Assembly (NCBI RefSeq): GCF_020042345.1
Contig: NZ_CP083387.1
Location: forward strand, 2,294,001-2,358,000
Source: Arachidicoccus terrestris
GTDB lineage: Bacteria > Bacteroidota > Bacteroidia > Chitinophagales > Chitinophagaceae
Length of the DNA stretch: 64,000 nucleotides
Reading direction: 5' to 3'
Shown: positions 17,036-25,293 of the stretch, one piece after another
How the letters are laid out: each line of letters begins with the position of its first letter
Position numbering within the stretch: the first letter of the stretch is position 1
The notes under the pieces: generated by a model
Told to the model about the DNA's origin: nothing
Seen by the model: only the letters and a program-made list of their open reading frames with translations
Databases searched by the model: none
Translations under genes and position numbers: made by a program

Positions 17036-19261
17036 TTAGGGCTTAAATTTCACTCTGCCTTGTTCATCCCTAGAGCCGTTTCTATCTCTTAGATTCTCAT
17101 TCCTATTTCTTCTAAACCTATAATTGAACGAAATCATGATTGTTCGAGTGTCCCTTTGATTTTCAAAATACGTATCTGAACCATAAACGTTATAAATCCT
17201 ACCTTTACTTTTTACACTATGAAATAGGTCATTCCCACTAATACTTATTGATCCCTTACCATTCAATAGTTGGTATCTTAAACCAGCTCGTAGACTTGCA
17301 ACCCCCTCAGTCGAATTTTGCCCCGTAAATGTAGGACTGCCCGTATTTAGCACCAATTCTCCTATCAATCTTTTACCAATTGTAAAGCGATTAAACCAAT
17401 TAAATGAATATGCAAAAAATGTAGTATCAACTCGGTTTTTATTTATTAGAATATTAAGATGAACTCTTTCAGGATTTATGCTAAAATCAGAATTCCACCA
17501 TTTAAAAATATTTTGATTATAAGTCATCATCAAACCGACTAGCTTTAGAGCGCCGGTGTTTTCAGGTCTTCGTATATATACATCATTAGCAGCGTTCACA
17601 ACATCCGTAGCTATATTATTAATTTTAGTTAAGTATAGACTTGAATTCAGTTTTTTCTTAAAAACATAAGTTATTTCTACATTATTTGAAAATTCGGGTT
17701 CTAAAAACGGATTGCCTATCGATTGGTCGTATCTCTGGACTAAACTGTAGAACGGGTTTAAACTGTTATAACTTGGACGATTAATTCTTCTTCCATAGGC
17801 AAGGAAGAATTGACTTAGATTTGTTGAATCTGGTTTATAAGATAAAAAAAAGGTAGGAAACACATTTAAGTAATCCCGTTTAAATAAAGCACTCTTTACC
17901 GATATATTTCCCATTTGGTGTCCGTCAGAAATTGTTCGTTCTATCCTTATCCCAGCTTGCACACCTATTTTGCCAAAATCTTTCTGGGATTCTAGGTAAC
18001 CGCTTTGAATAATTTCATTATACAGAAACCGATTGCTAAGCGATTGGTCATATTTTTCATTAAGTCCATCTCCAGCAAAATACCCAGCAATATTATCCGT
18101 TTTTACTTTGCTAATTTTAACGCCAGAATTTATTTTAAATTTTTTGGACAACGGAAGTACAAGATCGGACCTTGCTGAGTATATGTTGATGAACCGTGGA
18201 AGAAATCCCCTGAGTAAGTCAGTTTTTATCAGGTTATCACCTATATAGCTTGAATTGCTGAAATTTTGTTCAGTACCTGTCTTATAATATCCATAATCAA
18301 GGTCGAAGCTTATTTCGGATCCTAGGGAATCAAATTTGCGGTTCATATTGAGGTTAAATAATTTGTTGTTAAGCTTGTTATTCGCAGTATTTGTTGATAA
18401 AATTGTTGAATCAAGTTTTCCATAGGAATTTAATGCTTCATTATAAACCTCACCCGCTTCATTTTCAAAGTTCCGAGAATTGGTGAATATTATGCCGAAA
18501 GTCGTTCTTTTATTGAGGTAATAATCTGCACCTAATTTTATTAAATTATTATTTTTAGTTGATACAGTTTCCCCTTTTTGATCAATAACAGAAAAAGGAG
18601 TAAAATCAGAATTTAGCACTCTTCTTACCGAATTCGTCTTTATAAAGTCTTTTAAGCTACCAATTCCAAAATCAGCAAAAAGGTTTAATTTATCAACTCT
18701 GTAATTCAGATTCAATGAGCCATTTATCTTTCTGTACAACCCTTCACCAATGTTTCCAGATAACCCTACATTGAATCCATCCTCTTTGTTTTTCTTGGTT
18801 ATAATATTAACAACGCCCCCGTTTCCCGCAGCGTCATATTTTGAAGGAGGTTGAGGCATAAGTTCAATTTTGTCCAAAAGATCTGCCGGCAATGATTTCA
18901 AATATGCAATTAGGTCACTACCTGATAAATAGGTAGGTTTACCATCCACATAAATAGTAACTCCTTTTCCCATTAAATTTATACCTCCATCTTCATGTAC
19001 TTTCATTCCTGGTAATTGACCAAGGAGATCAAATGAGTTATTCCCAGAAGTGGTTATAAAACTCCCAACATTAATTATCGTACGATCAATTTTTCTTTCA
19101 ATTGCGTTTTTTCTTCCTATTACAACAACCTCTTGCAGTTGTCTAATATTTTTAATATCACTAACTGAGTCTTTTTTTAATGTATCAGAAGCAAGTTTAG
19201 GATTCTGCGCAAATGTTGAGGAACAGATGACTAATAAGATTATAGTTATGAACTTTTCCAT
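17036..19261 (-). CDS. Outer-membrane beta-barrel receptor (TonB-dependent-receptor-like)
   Basis: A 741-residue outer-membrane protein. A signal peptide (about 1-18, ending TFAQ) is followed by a plug-like domain with LLGQLPGMKVHEDGGINL, GKGVTIYVDGKPTYLSG and KIELMPQPPSKYDAAG, then a long barrel rich in aromatic beta strands, ending YRFRRNRN. This resembles the Bacteroidota outer-membrane beta-barrel family without the N-terminal carboxypeptidase-regulatory domain of SusC. The ligand is unknown. It is divergent from the LytS/LytTR pair (177 bp apart), and all three are much more AT-rich than the flanking genome, which suggests transfer as a unit. Confidence 0.88.
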   Translation of the reverse strand: MEKFITIILLVICSSTFAQNPKLASDTLKKDSVSDIKNIRQLQEVVVIGRKNAIERKIDRTIINVGSFITTSGNNSFDLLGQLPGMKVHEDGGINLMGKGVTIYVDGKPTYLSGSDLIAYLKSLPADLLDKIELMPQPPSKYDAAGNGGVVNIITKKNKEDGFNVGLSGNIGEGLYRKINGSLNLNYRVDKLNLFADFGIGSLKDFIKTNSVRRVLNSDFTPFSVIDQKGETVSTKNNNLIKLGADYYLNKRTTFGIIFTNSRNFENEAGEVYNEALNSYGKLDSTILSTNTANNKLNNKLFNLNMNRKFDSLGSEISFDLDYGYYKTGTEQNFSNSSYIGDNLIKTDLLRGFLPRFINIYSARSDLVLPLSKKFKINSGVKISKVKTDNIAGYFAGDGLNEKYDQSLSNRFLYNEIIQSGYLESQKDFGKIGVQAGIRIERTISDGHQMGNISVKSALFKRDYLNVFPTFFLSYKPDSTNLSQFFLAYGRRINRPSYNSLNPFYSLVQRYDQSIGNPFLEPEFSNNVEITYVFKKKLNSSLYLTKINNIATDVVNAANDVYIRRPENTGALKLVGLMMTYNQNIFKWWNSDFSINPERVHLNILINKNRVDTTFFAYSFNWFNRFTIGKRLIGELVLNTGSPTFTGQNSTEGVASLRAGLRYQLLNGKGSISISGNDLFHSVKSKGRIYNVYGSDTYFENQRDTRTIMISFNYRFRRNRNENLRDRNGSRDEQGRVKFKP

Positions 19262-19438
19262 AGAAATCAGTTTAAATTTATGCTAAACTAATTTTTGTAG
19301 GCTTGGTTGAAAAGCATAATCGATGAACAAGGAGAACATATAGACGAACGCATGATTTAGAAAATGTTTTCTATTCGATTTACTATAACTTTGAAAGACC
19401 TAAAAGAATTATAAATTTTTCTTTAAGAACTGGAAGGA

Positions 19439-20455
19439 ATGAAAAAAAGAATAGGCTTATTAATTGTTGCATTTATAATATTTTATTCATTGATCCATTT
19501 GGGAAGATATGTTCCCGACCTTGTACGAGGGAAATTTAGTCTTGTAGACGAAAGAAGTTATGAAATCAGGTGCTTACATTTAATGTTGGACCTAGTCATT
19601 TCTTTCATGTTTATTCTTGGAACCTATCTTAGTTTACATAAGTTTAATCCTGGCCAAAAATATTTAAAGCTCACAATCTCTATTGGTTTCTCTTTCCTTT
19701 TATGCTTTGGATTACAATTTATAACGTCGAAAATACTTTCGAGTGATCCAGTAATAATCTCAAGGTTTTTTAGGAACGAAATTCTTTACAATGCTTTTTA
19801 CGTTGTATTTTCTATGGTATTTTATTTTATCCAATATAGCCTATACAATGAATTCCAACAAAAGGAGTTGACCTTACAAAATAAATCGTCTGAGCTGTCC
19901 TTATTGCGGTCACAGATTAATCCCCATTTCCTTTTTAATAATCTCAACAATATATACTCACTGGTATATCACAATTCGAAACAATCTCTAAATGCAATAT
20001 CTGGGCTGAGTGAATTACTTAGGTTTATGCTTTATGAGAAAAGTGAATTTATTCCATTAGAGAATGAGATTAATTATATTAAAAAGTATATTGAACTCGA
20101 ACAATTACGTTTTGAACGTCCCAGTTTGATTAAATTTTGTGTTGAAAAAACAAAAAATGAGCCTTTAATACCCCCACTACTCTTAATACCTTTTATTGAA
20201 AATGCGTTCAAACATGGGAAAGTATCCTTCGAAGAACACTGGCTAGAAATTGACATTAAAGTTGAACATAATGGAGATATTGTCGTTAGGTGTATCAACA
20301 ATGTCGGAATAAAGGCAAAAGCACCAATTGGAGGAATAGGATTGGAAAATGTTAAGAAAAGATTGGAAATATTATATCAAGGCGATTACAAATTTGAAAT
20401 CCATCATATTGAGAATAAATTTGTTGTTAATCTTGAGATTAACAACAAATTTTAA
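19439..20455 (+). CDS. LytS/YehU-family sensor histidine kinase
   Basis: A 338-residue membrane kinase. Four predicted helices (about 5-22, 46-66, 78-98, 118-136) are followed by a short coiled segment and the His_kinase domain with phospho-acceptor H163 in SQINPHFLFNNLNN, then an ATPase domain with PFIENAFKHG and GGIGLENVKKRLEILY. The response regulator starts 20 bp downstream. There is no separate sensory domain, so the membrane part itself probably senses. Base composition is AT-rich like its neighbours. Confidence 0.92.
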   Translation: MKKRIGLLIVAFIIFYSLIHLGRYVPDLVRGKFSLVDERSYEIRCLHLMLDLVISFMFILGTYLSLHKFNPGQKYLKLTISIGFSFLLCFGLQFITSKILSSDPVIISRFFRNEILYNAFYVVFSMVFYFIQYSLYNEFQQKELTLQNKSSELSLLRSQINPHFLFNNLNNIYSLVYHNSKQSLNAISGLSELLRFMLYEKSEFIPLENEINYIKKYIELEQLRFERPSLIKFCVEKTKNEPLIPPLLLIPFIENAFKHGKVSFEEHWLEIDIKVEHNGDIVVRCINNVGIKAKAPIGGIGLENVKKRLEILYQGDYKFEIHHIENKFVVNLEINNKF

Positions 20456-20475
20456 ATAAGATAAATTATAAAAAC

Positions 20476-21186
20476 ATGTCTAAACCATTATCATTTGTTA
20501 TAGTCGATGATGAGTTTCAAGCAATTGAGCTCTTAGGGGACTATGTTATAAAAACCCCGGGTACTGAATTACTTCTCAAAACAACTTCAGCCTTAGAGGC
20601 ATTGGACTTTATTCAAGAAAATCAAGTCGATGTTCTGTTATTAGATATCCAAATGCCGGAAATTACAGGTTTAGAACTTATTGATATTATAAAAAATAGA
20701 AATACAAAAGTAATTCTTACCACAGCGTACTCTGAATTTGCAGTAGATGGCTTTAATCAAGATGTTATAGATTTTTTACTGAAACCTATTACTTTTGAAA
20801 GATTCCTCACTAGTATTTCTAAAGCGAAGAAAAGAATTAATATCGATAGTTCGATTTCTGGTGCTTCTATTGAGACTAATTTGGATTACATTTTTATTAA
20901 AACGGAATATCGATTAAAGAAAATTATCCTCTCAACAGTTTTATATATAGAAGGGTTGGGAGATTACATCACTTTGTACACAACAGAAGGAAAAACATTG
21001 TCACTTGAAAGAATAAAATATATGGAAGAAATTCTCCCATCTTGTTTTTTGAGAATTCATAAGTCTTATATAATCAACATTAACAGCATTGATTTTATTG
21101 AAAAAAACCGAATAATAATCGGTAAGGAATATTTACCGATAGGTGCTTCTTTCAAAGAAAAGGTTAGAATTAAACTGAAACTTTAA
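20476..21186 (+). CDS. LytTR-family response regulator
   Basis: A 236-residue DNA-binding regulator and the partner of the upstream kinase. The receiver domain (about 5-120) has the acidic pair D11-D12, phospho-acceptor D57 in LLLDIQMPE, T-A (LTTAYSE) and lysine K (FLLKPI). The LytTR domain (about 140-236) has YIEGLGDYITLYTTEGK and FLRIHKSYIININ. Such regulators bind direct repeats; the divergent receptor gene is the obvious candidate target, but no site could be confirmed by eye. Confidence 0.93.
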   Translation: MSKPLSFVIVDDEFQAIELLGDYVIKTPGTELLLKTTSALEALDFIQENQVDVLLLDIQMPEITGLELIDIIKNRNTKVILTTAYSEFAVDGFNQDVIDFLLKPITFERFLTSISKAKKRINIDSSISGASIETNLDYIFIKTEYRLKKIILSTVLYIEGLGDYITLYTTEGKTLSLERIKYMEEILPSCFLRIHKSYIININSIDFIEKNRIIIGKEYLPIGASFKEKVRIKLKL

Positions 21187-21581
21187 TTAACTTCTGTATC
21201 AAATGTCGGTTATATCTCTTCCCTAACTTGTGACTTGCGATAGTCCCGCGCTCATTTCTGGCCTGCGAAACCCCACCGCTCTTAACCTGCGCTGTTCTCA
21301 CCTGGCTGTTTACGGAATTGGTTTGGCGACTAAATTCTATAAAAAAAGGATCGTTATTATCGTATCTTTATGACAACAAAGAACATTGACTGATTGTGGT
21401 GAAAGCGTTGGGAGGGGTGCGCCTCCCTCCATGATTTAAACTTGAGATCACAAATTGTGATTTCAAGTTGGCATATTCCTGATTCGTTAACGGAAAATGA
21501 AATTTTTCTTGAAATATTGACAGATTCCCCTCATCATTTATGTTTCAGCTTTCAAAGAAGGAATTTGAAAATTGGAGATCA
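21187..21581. pseudogene. Degraded 5' part of the ORF6N gene region
   Basis: No intact gene. ATG ACA ACA AAG AAC ATT GAC at 21370 looks like an ORF6N-type start but meets TGA. At 21439-21471 there is a piece encoding NLRSQIVISSW, a core ORF6N motif, in one frame. At 21515-21581 another frame encodes NIDRFPSSFMFQLSKKEFEN, also ORF6N-like, preceded by a TGA. This looks like rearranged remains of one or two ORF6N genes. The last four bases, ATCA, are the target duplication of the IS3 element. Confidence 0.5.
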
Positions 21582-21613
21582 TGTAAGCTTCCCAAAAATA
21601 GAACCTTTAGAGA

Positions 21614-22492
21614 TTAGATTTCTTCCCTCTCCTGGGGAAATTGATTGGGGGCGAGTGTAGCGGAGGCGTAGCCGGAGCGGAACGAGCCCCCAATCAATTT
21701 TTGGCCGCTTTCTTCCCGGTACCTCACCGGTGGAAGACCTCCTAATGAGTCGTGTGGCCGATCGTGGTTATAGTCTTTTACAAACTCATCTGTGATATCT
21801 CTTACATCATCCAACGATTCAAAGATATAAGCATCCAGTACATTTTCTCTGTAAGTCCTATTAAATCGCTCTATATAGCCATTCTGCATGGGTTTGCCAG
21901 GTTGGATGTACTGAAAAGTTATATCGTTTACTGCGCTCCAATGAGTCATTAACCCTGCTATTAATTCCGGGCCATTATCCATACGAATATTCTGTGGTTT
22001 ACCGTAGCGGTTGATTAGGTGGTTTAACACCCACACTACACGGCTACTTTTTAAGCTGTAATCAACTTCTATGTACAATACTTCACGGTTATAGTCATCA
22101 ATAACATTAAAACTTCTAAATTTAAGTCCATTGCTCAGAACGTCATTGGTGAAATCTATACTCCAGCTCTGTGTAAAGGTCTCCGGAACAACTAATGGCT
22201 GCTTCTCTCTATTGGGCAGGCGGCGCTTACATTTGCGACGAAGAGACAGGCCAGCTTCCCGGTAAATGCGAAAGAGTCGTTTATGATTTACTATGACACC
22301 CTGGTTGCGGATGCGGCCATAAGCCTTCCAGAAACCCTCACGAGGATGATCTTCAGCATGCTTACGAAGTAAATCCACGTAAGTGCTGTCATCTTTGATT
22401 GATTTATAGTGCAATACGCTTCGACTTAAACCGAGAACCCGACAAGCCTTGCTCACTGATTTTGGCAGTTCCTTACGTATTTCTTCTACCAA
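21614..22492 (-). CDS. IS3-family transposase OrfB (integrase catalytic domain)
   Basis: A 292-residue rve-type catalytic subunit. After an HTH_21-like region (VSKACRVLGLSRSVLHY), the DDE residues appear in SIDFTND, IRMDNGPE and ERFNRTYRE. It is normally made as an OrfAB fusion: the frame continues upstream beyond the TTG at 22492 to the slippery A-run at 22519-22526. The last 30 or so residues (QKLIGGSFRSGYASATLAPN...) are not typical of the family and are encoded by a GC-rich repeat with a 12-bp stem, apparently an inserted repeat that extended the reading frame. Otherwise intact. Confidence 0.92.
   Translation of the reverse strand: MVEEIRKELPKSVSKACRVLGLSRSVLHYKSIKDDSTYVDLLRKHAEDHPREGFWKAYGRIRNQGVIVNHKRLFRIYREAGLSLRRKCKRRLPNREKQPLVVPETFTQSWSIDFTNDVLSNGLKFRSFNVIDDYNREVLYIEVDYSLKSSRVVWVLNHLINRYGKPQNIRMDNGPELIAGLMTHWSAVNDITFQYIQPGKPMQNGYIERFNRTYRENVLDAYIFESLDDVRDITDEFVKDYNHDRPHDSLGGLPPVRYREESGQKLIGGSFRSGYASATLAPNQFPQEREEI
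21641..21697. repeat. GC-rich hairpin repeat inside the 3' end of IS3 orfB
   Basis: TTGATTGGGGGC (21641-21652) pairs perfectly with GCCCCCAATCAA (21686-21697) around a 33-base segment holding short direct repeats (GTAGCGGAG and GTAGCCGGAG). It is much more GC-rich than the element and encodes the odd C-terminal tail of OrfB, so it looks like a small repeat that inserted into the element. Confidence 0.6.
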
Positions 22493-22512
22493 AGCCCTTT
22501 TGTGGCAAGGCT

Positions 22513-22779
22513 TTACAACTTTTTTTCGATTATGTATTTAGCGACATCAAGCTCCATTGCCAGATTGGCATACATACGTTTTAAGCGGGTATTTTCCTCC
22601 TCCAACTCCTTCACCCGTTTCATCTCACTAGCTTCCATGCCACCGTACTTTTTACGCCAATTATAGAGTGTGGCTTTGCTTACGCCACGTTCTCGACTTA
22701 TTTCCTCGGCACTTTTGCCGCCATCAAGCTCCTTTAAAATACTAGCGATCTGAGTCGCGCTAAATTGATTCTTCTTCAT
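22513..22779 (-). CDS. IS3-family OrfA (helix-turn-helix)
   Basis: An 88-residue DNA-binding protein of the transposase_8 type, with the helix-turn-helix KSAEEISRERGVSKATLYNW near residues 18-37 and a leucine-zipper-like segment (about 55-80) used for multimerisation. Its reading frame ends ATC GAA AAA AAG TTG TAA; A AAA AAG at 22519-22526 is the standard IS3 slippery site for a -1 shift into orfB, giving the active OrfAB transposase. Confidence 0.93.
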   Translation of the reverse strand: MKKNQFSATQIASILKELDGGKSAEEISRERGVSKATLYNWRKKYGGMEASEMKRVKELEEENTRLKRMYANLAMELDVAKYIIEKKL

Positions 22780-22847
22780 ATTTGAACGGTTTAAAATTAA
22801 ACAATTTTGTCTAATTCTAACTCGTTCTATTTAAAGGGGAGCTTACA

Positions 22848-23529
22848 ATCACAATTTGTGATGTCCAATAACGACAAAATGGGATTAAGGAGAGCGCCCT
22901 ATGCATTCACCGAACAAGGAGTAGCAATGCTCTCTGCTGTTCTAAGAAGTGAGGTGGCTGTAAGAATTAGTGTGCAAATTATGAACACATTTGTTCAGAT
23001 GCGTAAACTTATTGGACAGAGCACCATTCAACAATTAAGGTTTAACAATATTGAAAGTAAACTAATTGAACACGACCAAAAGTTTAATCAGTTATTTACG
23101 GCTTTAGAACAAAGCGCCCTGCCGCAAAAAGGGATTTTCTATGACGGAGAGGTGTTTGATGCCTATAACTTTGTGTCTGATGTAATCAGAAAAGCAAAGA
23201 AATCAATTATCCTAATAGATAATTATGTAGACGATTCTCTATTAACTTTTTTTACCAAACGTAAAACACAAGTTGGCTGTTTTATTTATACCAAAAAAAT
23301 CAATAAAAGCCTGCGATTAGATGTTGACAAACACAACGCCCAGTATCCACCAATTGAATTAAGGGAGTTCACTGAAAGTCATGATCGCTTTTTAATTATT
23401 GACAGGAAAGAACTCTATCATATTGGAGCATCGCTGAAAGATTTGGGAAAGAAGTGGTTTGCTTTTTCAAGGATGGATAGTTTGTGTGATGAGGTCTTGG
23501 ATAAATTGAAAGGAGGTAAAAATGAGTGA
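22848..23529 (+). pseudogene. ORF6N-domain protein with PLD-like C-terminus, split by the IS3 element
   Basis: The surviving 3' part encodes SQFVMSNNDKMGLRRAPYAF-TEQGVAML, the core of the ORF6N (KilA-N-related) DNA-binding domain, then a helical linker and a C-terminal region with SHDRFLIIDRKELYHIGASL, which resembles phospholipase D/nuclease-like domains seen in this family. Joined across the IS3 element through ATCA, the frame continues from FMFQLSKKEFENWR at 21530-21581. The N-terminus before that is already broken by stops, so the gene was probably damaged twice. A residual frame from TTG 22807 could still make a truncated protein. Family members occur in phages and restriction loci. Confidence 0.75.
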
Positions 23530-23572
23530 GCAGAAGGATACAATCTCACGACATGTCTGCAAAATATTTTAA
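23522..23572 (+). pseudogene. Possible truncated start of a gene coupled to the ORF6N gene
   Basis: ATG at 23522 overlaps the ORF6N stop (AATGAGTGA) and encodes only MSEQKDTISRHVCKIF before TAA. The overlap is typical of translationally coupled genes, and ORF6N genes often sit within type I restriction-modification operons. It may be the stub of a deleted downstream gene, but it is too short to assign. Confidence 0.25.
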
Positions 23573-23892
23573 CAGGCAGAGCTCCGCTTACCAGTGATAA
23601 AGCGTGTTAAGACAGAGACAATGTCTCCTGGCTAAAAGACGAAAGAGATTAAATTTTAATAAAACACAACCAGAAGTGTTTGGTTAATTTAATTTTGAAA
23701 AGGATTTATTTTCTGCGCAATACCTTTGGTTGGATTTGCAGTTATTCGATATTCCAAAGAGGAATGCGTTTAAATCGAAAATCCAGGTTTGAAAATTTAA
23801 GTAGTTGAACTGTGTATCCCCAGCTAAATGGCCCGTCCTTTATGGAAAAACGCTCACGGCTATGAAGCGGATTATTAAAGGTCTGTTGCAGC
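23573..23892. other. Non-coding right edge of the accessory region
   Basis: No gene, tRNA or strong hairpin was seen. Several short frames end quickly. The stretch separates the AT-rich IS/ORF6N region from the ordinary genome that starts with the next minus-strand gene. Confidence 0.35.
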
Positions 23893-25173
23893 CTACAATA
23901 ATGTGAACATTTTCTTTTTATTTTGAAAGCTGGCGGCTTTTACAGCAGCTGTCCCCTTGAAGATATATTCTACCCCGACAATGCCTGAGGGTGAATTAGG
24001 AAATACCAGCGAGCAGGCTTCTTTGCCATTAACTATAAAACGAAGATGCTTATTAATTGCCACCACCTTCAATGTCGTCCATTTTGTCAGATCGCAACCA
24101 AATCCTGAAAGGTCTCTTTCTGAACTGGTGACTTTGCGCCCTGCAGCCAAGAATTGTAAATCGCCGACGCAGCCTGTTGCACAGAGGGGAATGGTGATCA
24201 CATCATTTTTGCAAAGGATCCGAACACCTATCTTCTGGCAAACGGCGCTTCCTGTCTTAAAATCACTCTTTAAGGTTGTTTCAAAGGTAAAATTATCATT
24301 TCGAAGCCCCGGCAGATCCCGCACATTGAACAGGCAGATCACTGGCGGATGTGGCTGAAGTGTCAGGTGATAGGATTTAAGAAGCGAAGCAGACACCACC
24401 ACCATACTGTCTTTCATATATTCTTCTTTTTTGAAATACAGCGGCACATCCTGTTGCGGCATGGCTGCCAGCCAGCCTTTGGTGGTGATCAAAAGATCAT
24501 GATGTTTCACCACCCTGCTTCCCCGGATCAACTGCGCCCGGAAGAATCCCGGATAATAATAGATGGAAGAATAGGAATGATTGTTTTTAGACACCCGCTT
24601 TTTACGGCTGATATCCCAGCTTTGCGTTATAAACACAGAGTCCTCTCCCGATTGGCTGGCATCATAATCAAAAATAACAGAATTAGGCACGCCGGAAGTT
24701 AAAACTTTCCTACTGCTAAAAGCATAGGCTGCCGTGTCACGAGTTGATCTGGCAGGCCGCTTGGTCAGGCCGCTAAATAATGCAAATAGCAGCAGGGCCA
24801 GGGTGATACCTCCCGCCCACCAATATCTTCTTTTATGCAGAAGAGTAGTGGAAAAGGTGCGCATTTTCTTCGACATACCGGCAGTTTTACTGCTGGACGC
24901 AGCCTGCAATTTAAAGGTGCTCCAGTCCGCAAACCCTATATATTGCGCCAGTGTATTTAATGTAACCGTTGAAGGGACACTGTCATATTTAACTTTGCCA
25001 AAAATTCGTTTGAGCGTTGTTATACTCAACAATACGCCCGTTATCTCCTGTATTTCTTCGCTGAGTTTTTCAAAATCATAATTCGTCCATTCATGGCTGT
25101 CGCCCCGCTGAAACTGCTGTTCCACCAAAGACAGGCACTCTTTTATATAAATAAACGAATGATTATTACCCAT
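23893..25173 (-). CDS. One-pass membrane protein: cytoplasmic regulator-like domain plus periplasmic lectin-like domain
   Basis: A 426-residue protein of unknown function. Residues 1-90 (NYDFEKLSEEIQEITGVLLS, ITTLKRIFGK, LNTLAQYIGFADWSTF) form a helical domain seen at the N-terminus of many Bacteroidota membrane proteins and resembling a DNA-binding or regulatory module. One helix follows at about 117-136. The remaining 290 residues lie outside the membrane and are beta-rich, with a last segment (about 285-415: FTFETTLKSDFKTGSAV, LTKWTTLKVVAINKHLRFIV) like a concanavalin-A/LamG fold. It is divergent from the lectin-like secreted protein at 25294, 120 bp apart. A transmembrane regulator sensing a glycan is an inference. 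Confidence 0.6.
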   Translation of the reverse strand: MGNNHSFIYIKECLSLVEQQFQRGDSHEWTNYDFEKLSEEIQEITGVLLSITTLKRIFGKVKYDSVPSTVTLNTLAQYIGFADWSTFKLQAASSSKTAGMSKKMRTFSTTLLHKRRYWWAGGITLALLLFALFSGLTKRPARSTRDTAAYAFSSRKVLTSGVPNSVIFDYDASQSGEDSVFITQSWDISRKKRVSKNNHSYSSIYYYPGFFRAQLIRGSRVVKHHDLLITTKGWLAAMPQQDVPLYFKKEEYMKDSMVVVSASLLKSYHLTLQPHPPVICLFNVRDLPGLRNDNFTFETTLKSDFKTGSAVCQKIGVRILCKNDVITIPLCATGCVGDLQFLAAGRKVTSSERDLSGFGCDLTKWTTLKVVAINKHLRFIVNGKEACSLVFPNSPSGIVGVEYIFKGTAAVKAASFQNKKKMFTLL

Positions 25174-25293
25174 TGATTGTCAATATAAAAACCGTTGAAC
25201 AGGAATGAACCAATTTGAACGGCTCGTGAATAGCCTCTAAATTAAAGATTTTTAAGCTTTGGTCAACTTCTAAATTTTTAATACATATTTTTT

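Larger units (their letters stand above)
21582..22847 (-). mobile_element. IS3-family insertion sequence, 1266 bp
   Basis: Ends are defined by inverted repeats: left TGTAAGCTTCCC at 21582, and the right end read inward from 22847 TGTAAGCTCCCC, with further similarity (AATAGAAC and ATTAGA in both). Both sides carry the 4-bp target duplication ATCA (21578-21581, 22848-22851). Inside are orfA and orfB on the minus strand with a frameshift site. Removing the element and one ATCA rejoins an ORF6N reading frame. Confidence 0.92.

Noticed and set aside
21442-21660. 72-residue reading frame from a TTG start
   Set aside because: It crosses the IS3 left end and mixes an ORF6N fragment with element DNA in the wrong frame.
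14902-23892. Prophage or integrative element in the island
   Set aside because: No integrase, capsid, portal, relaxase or transfer gene was seen; ORF6N alone is not enough.
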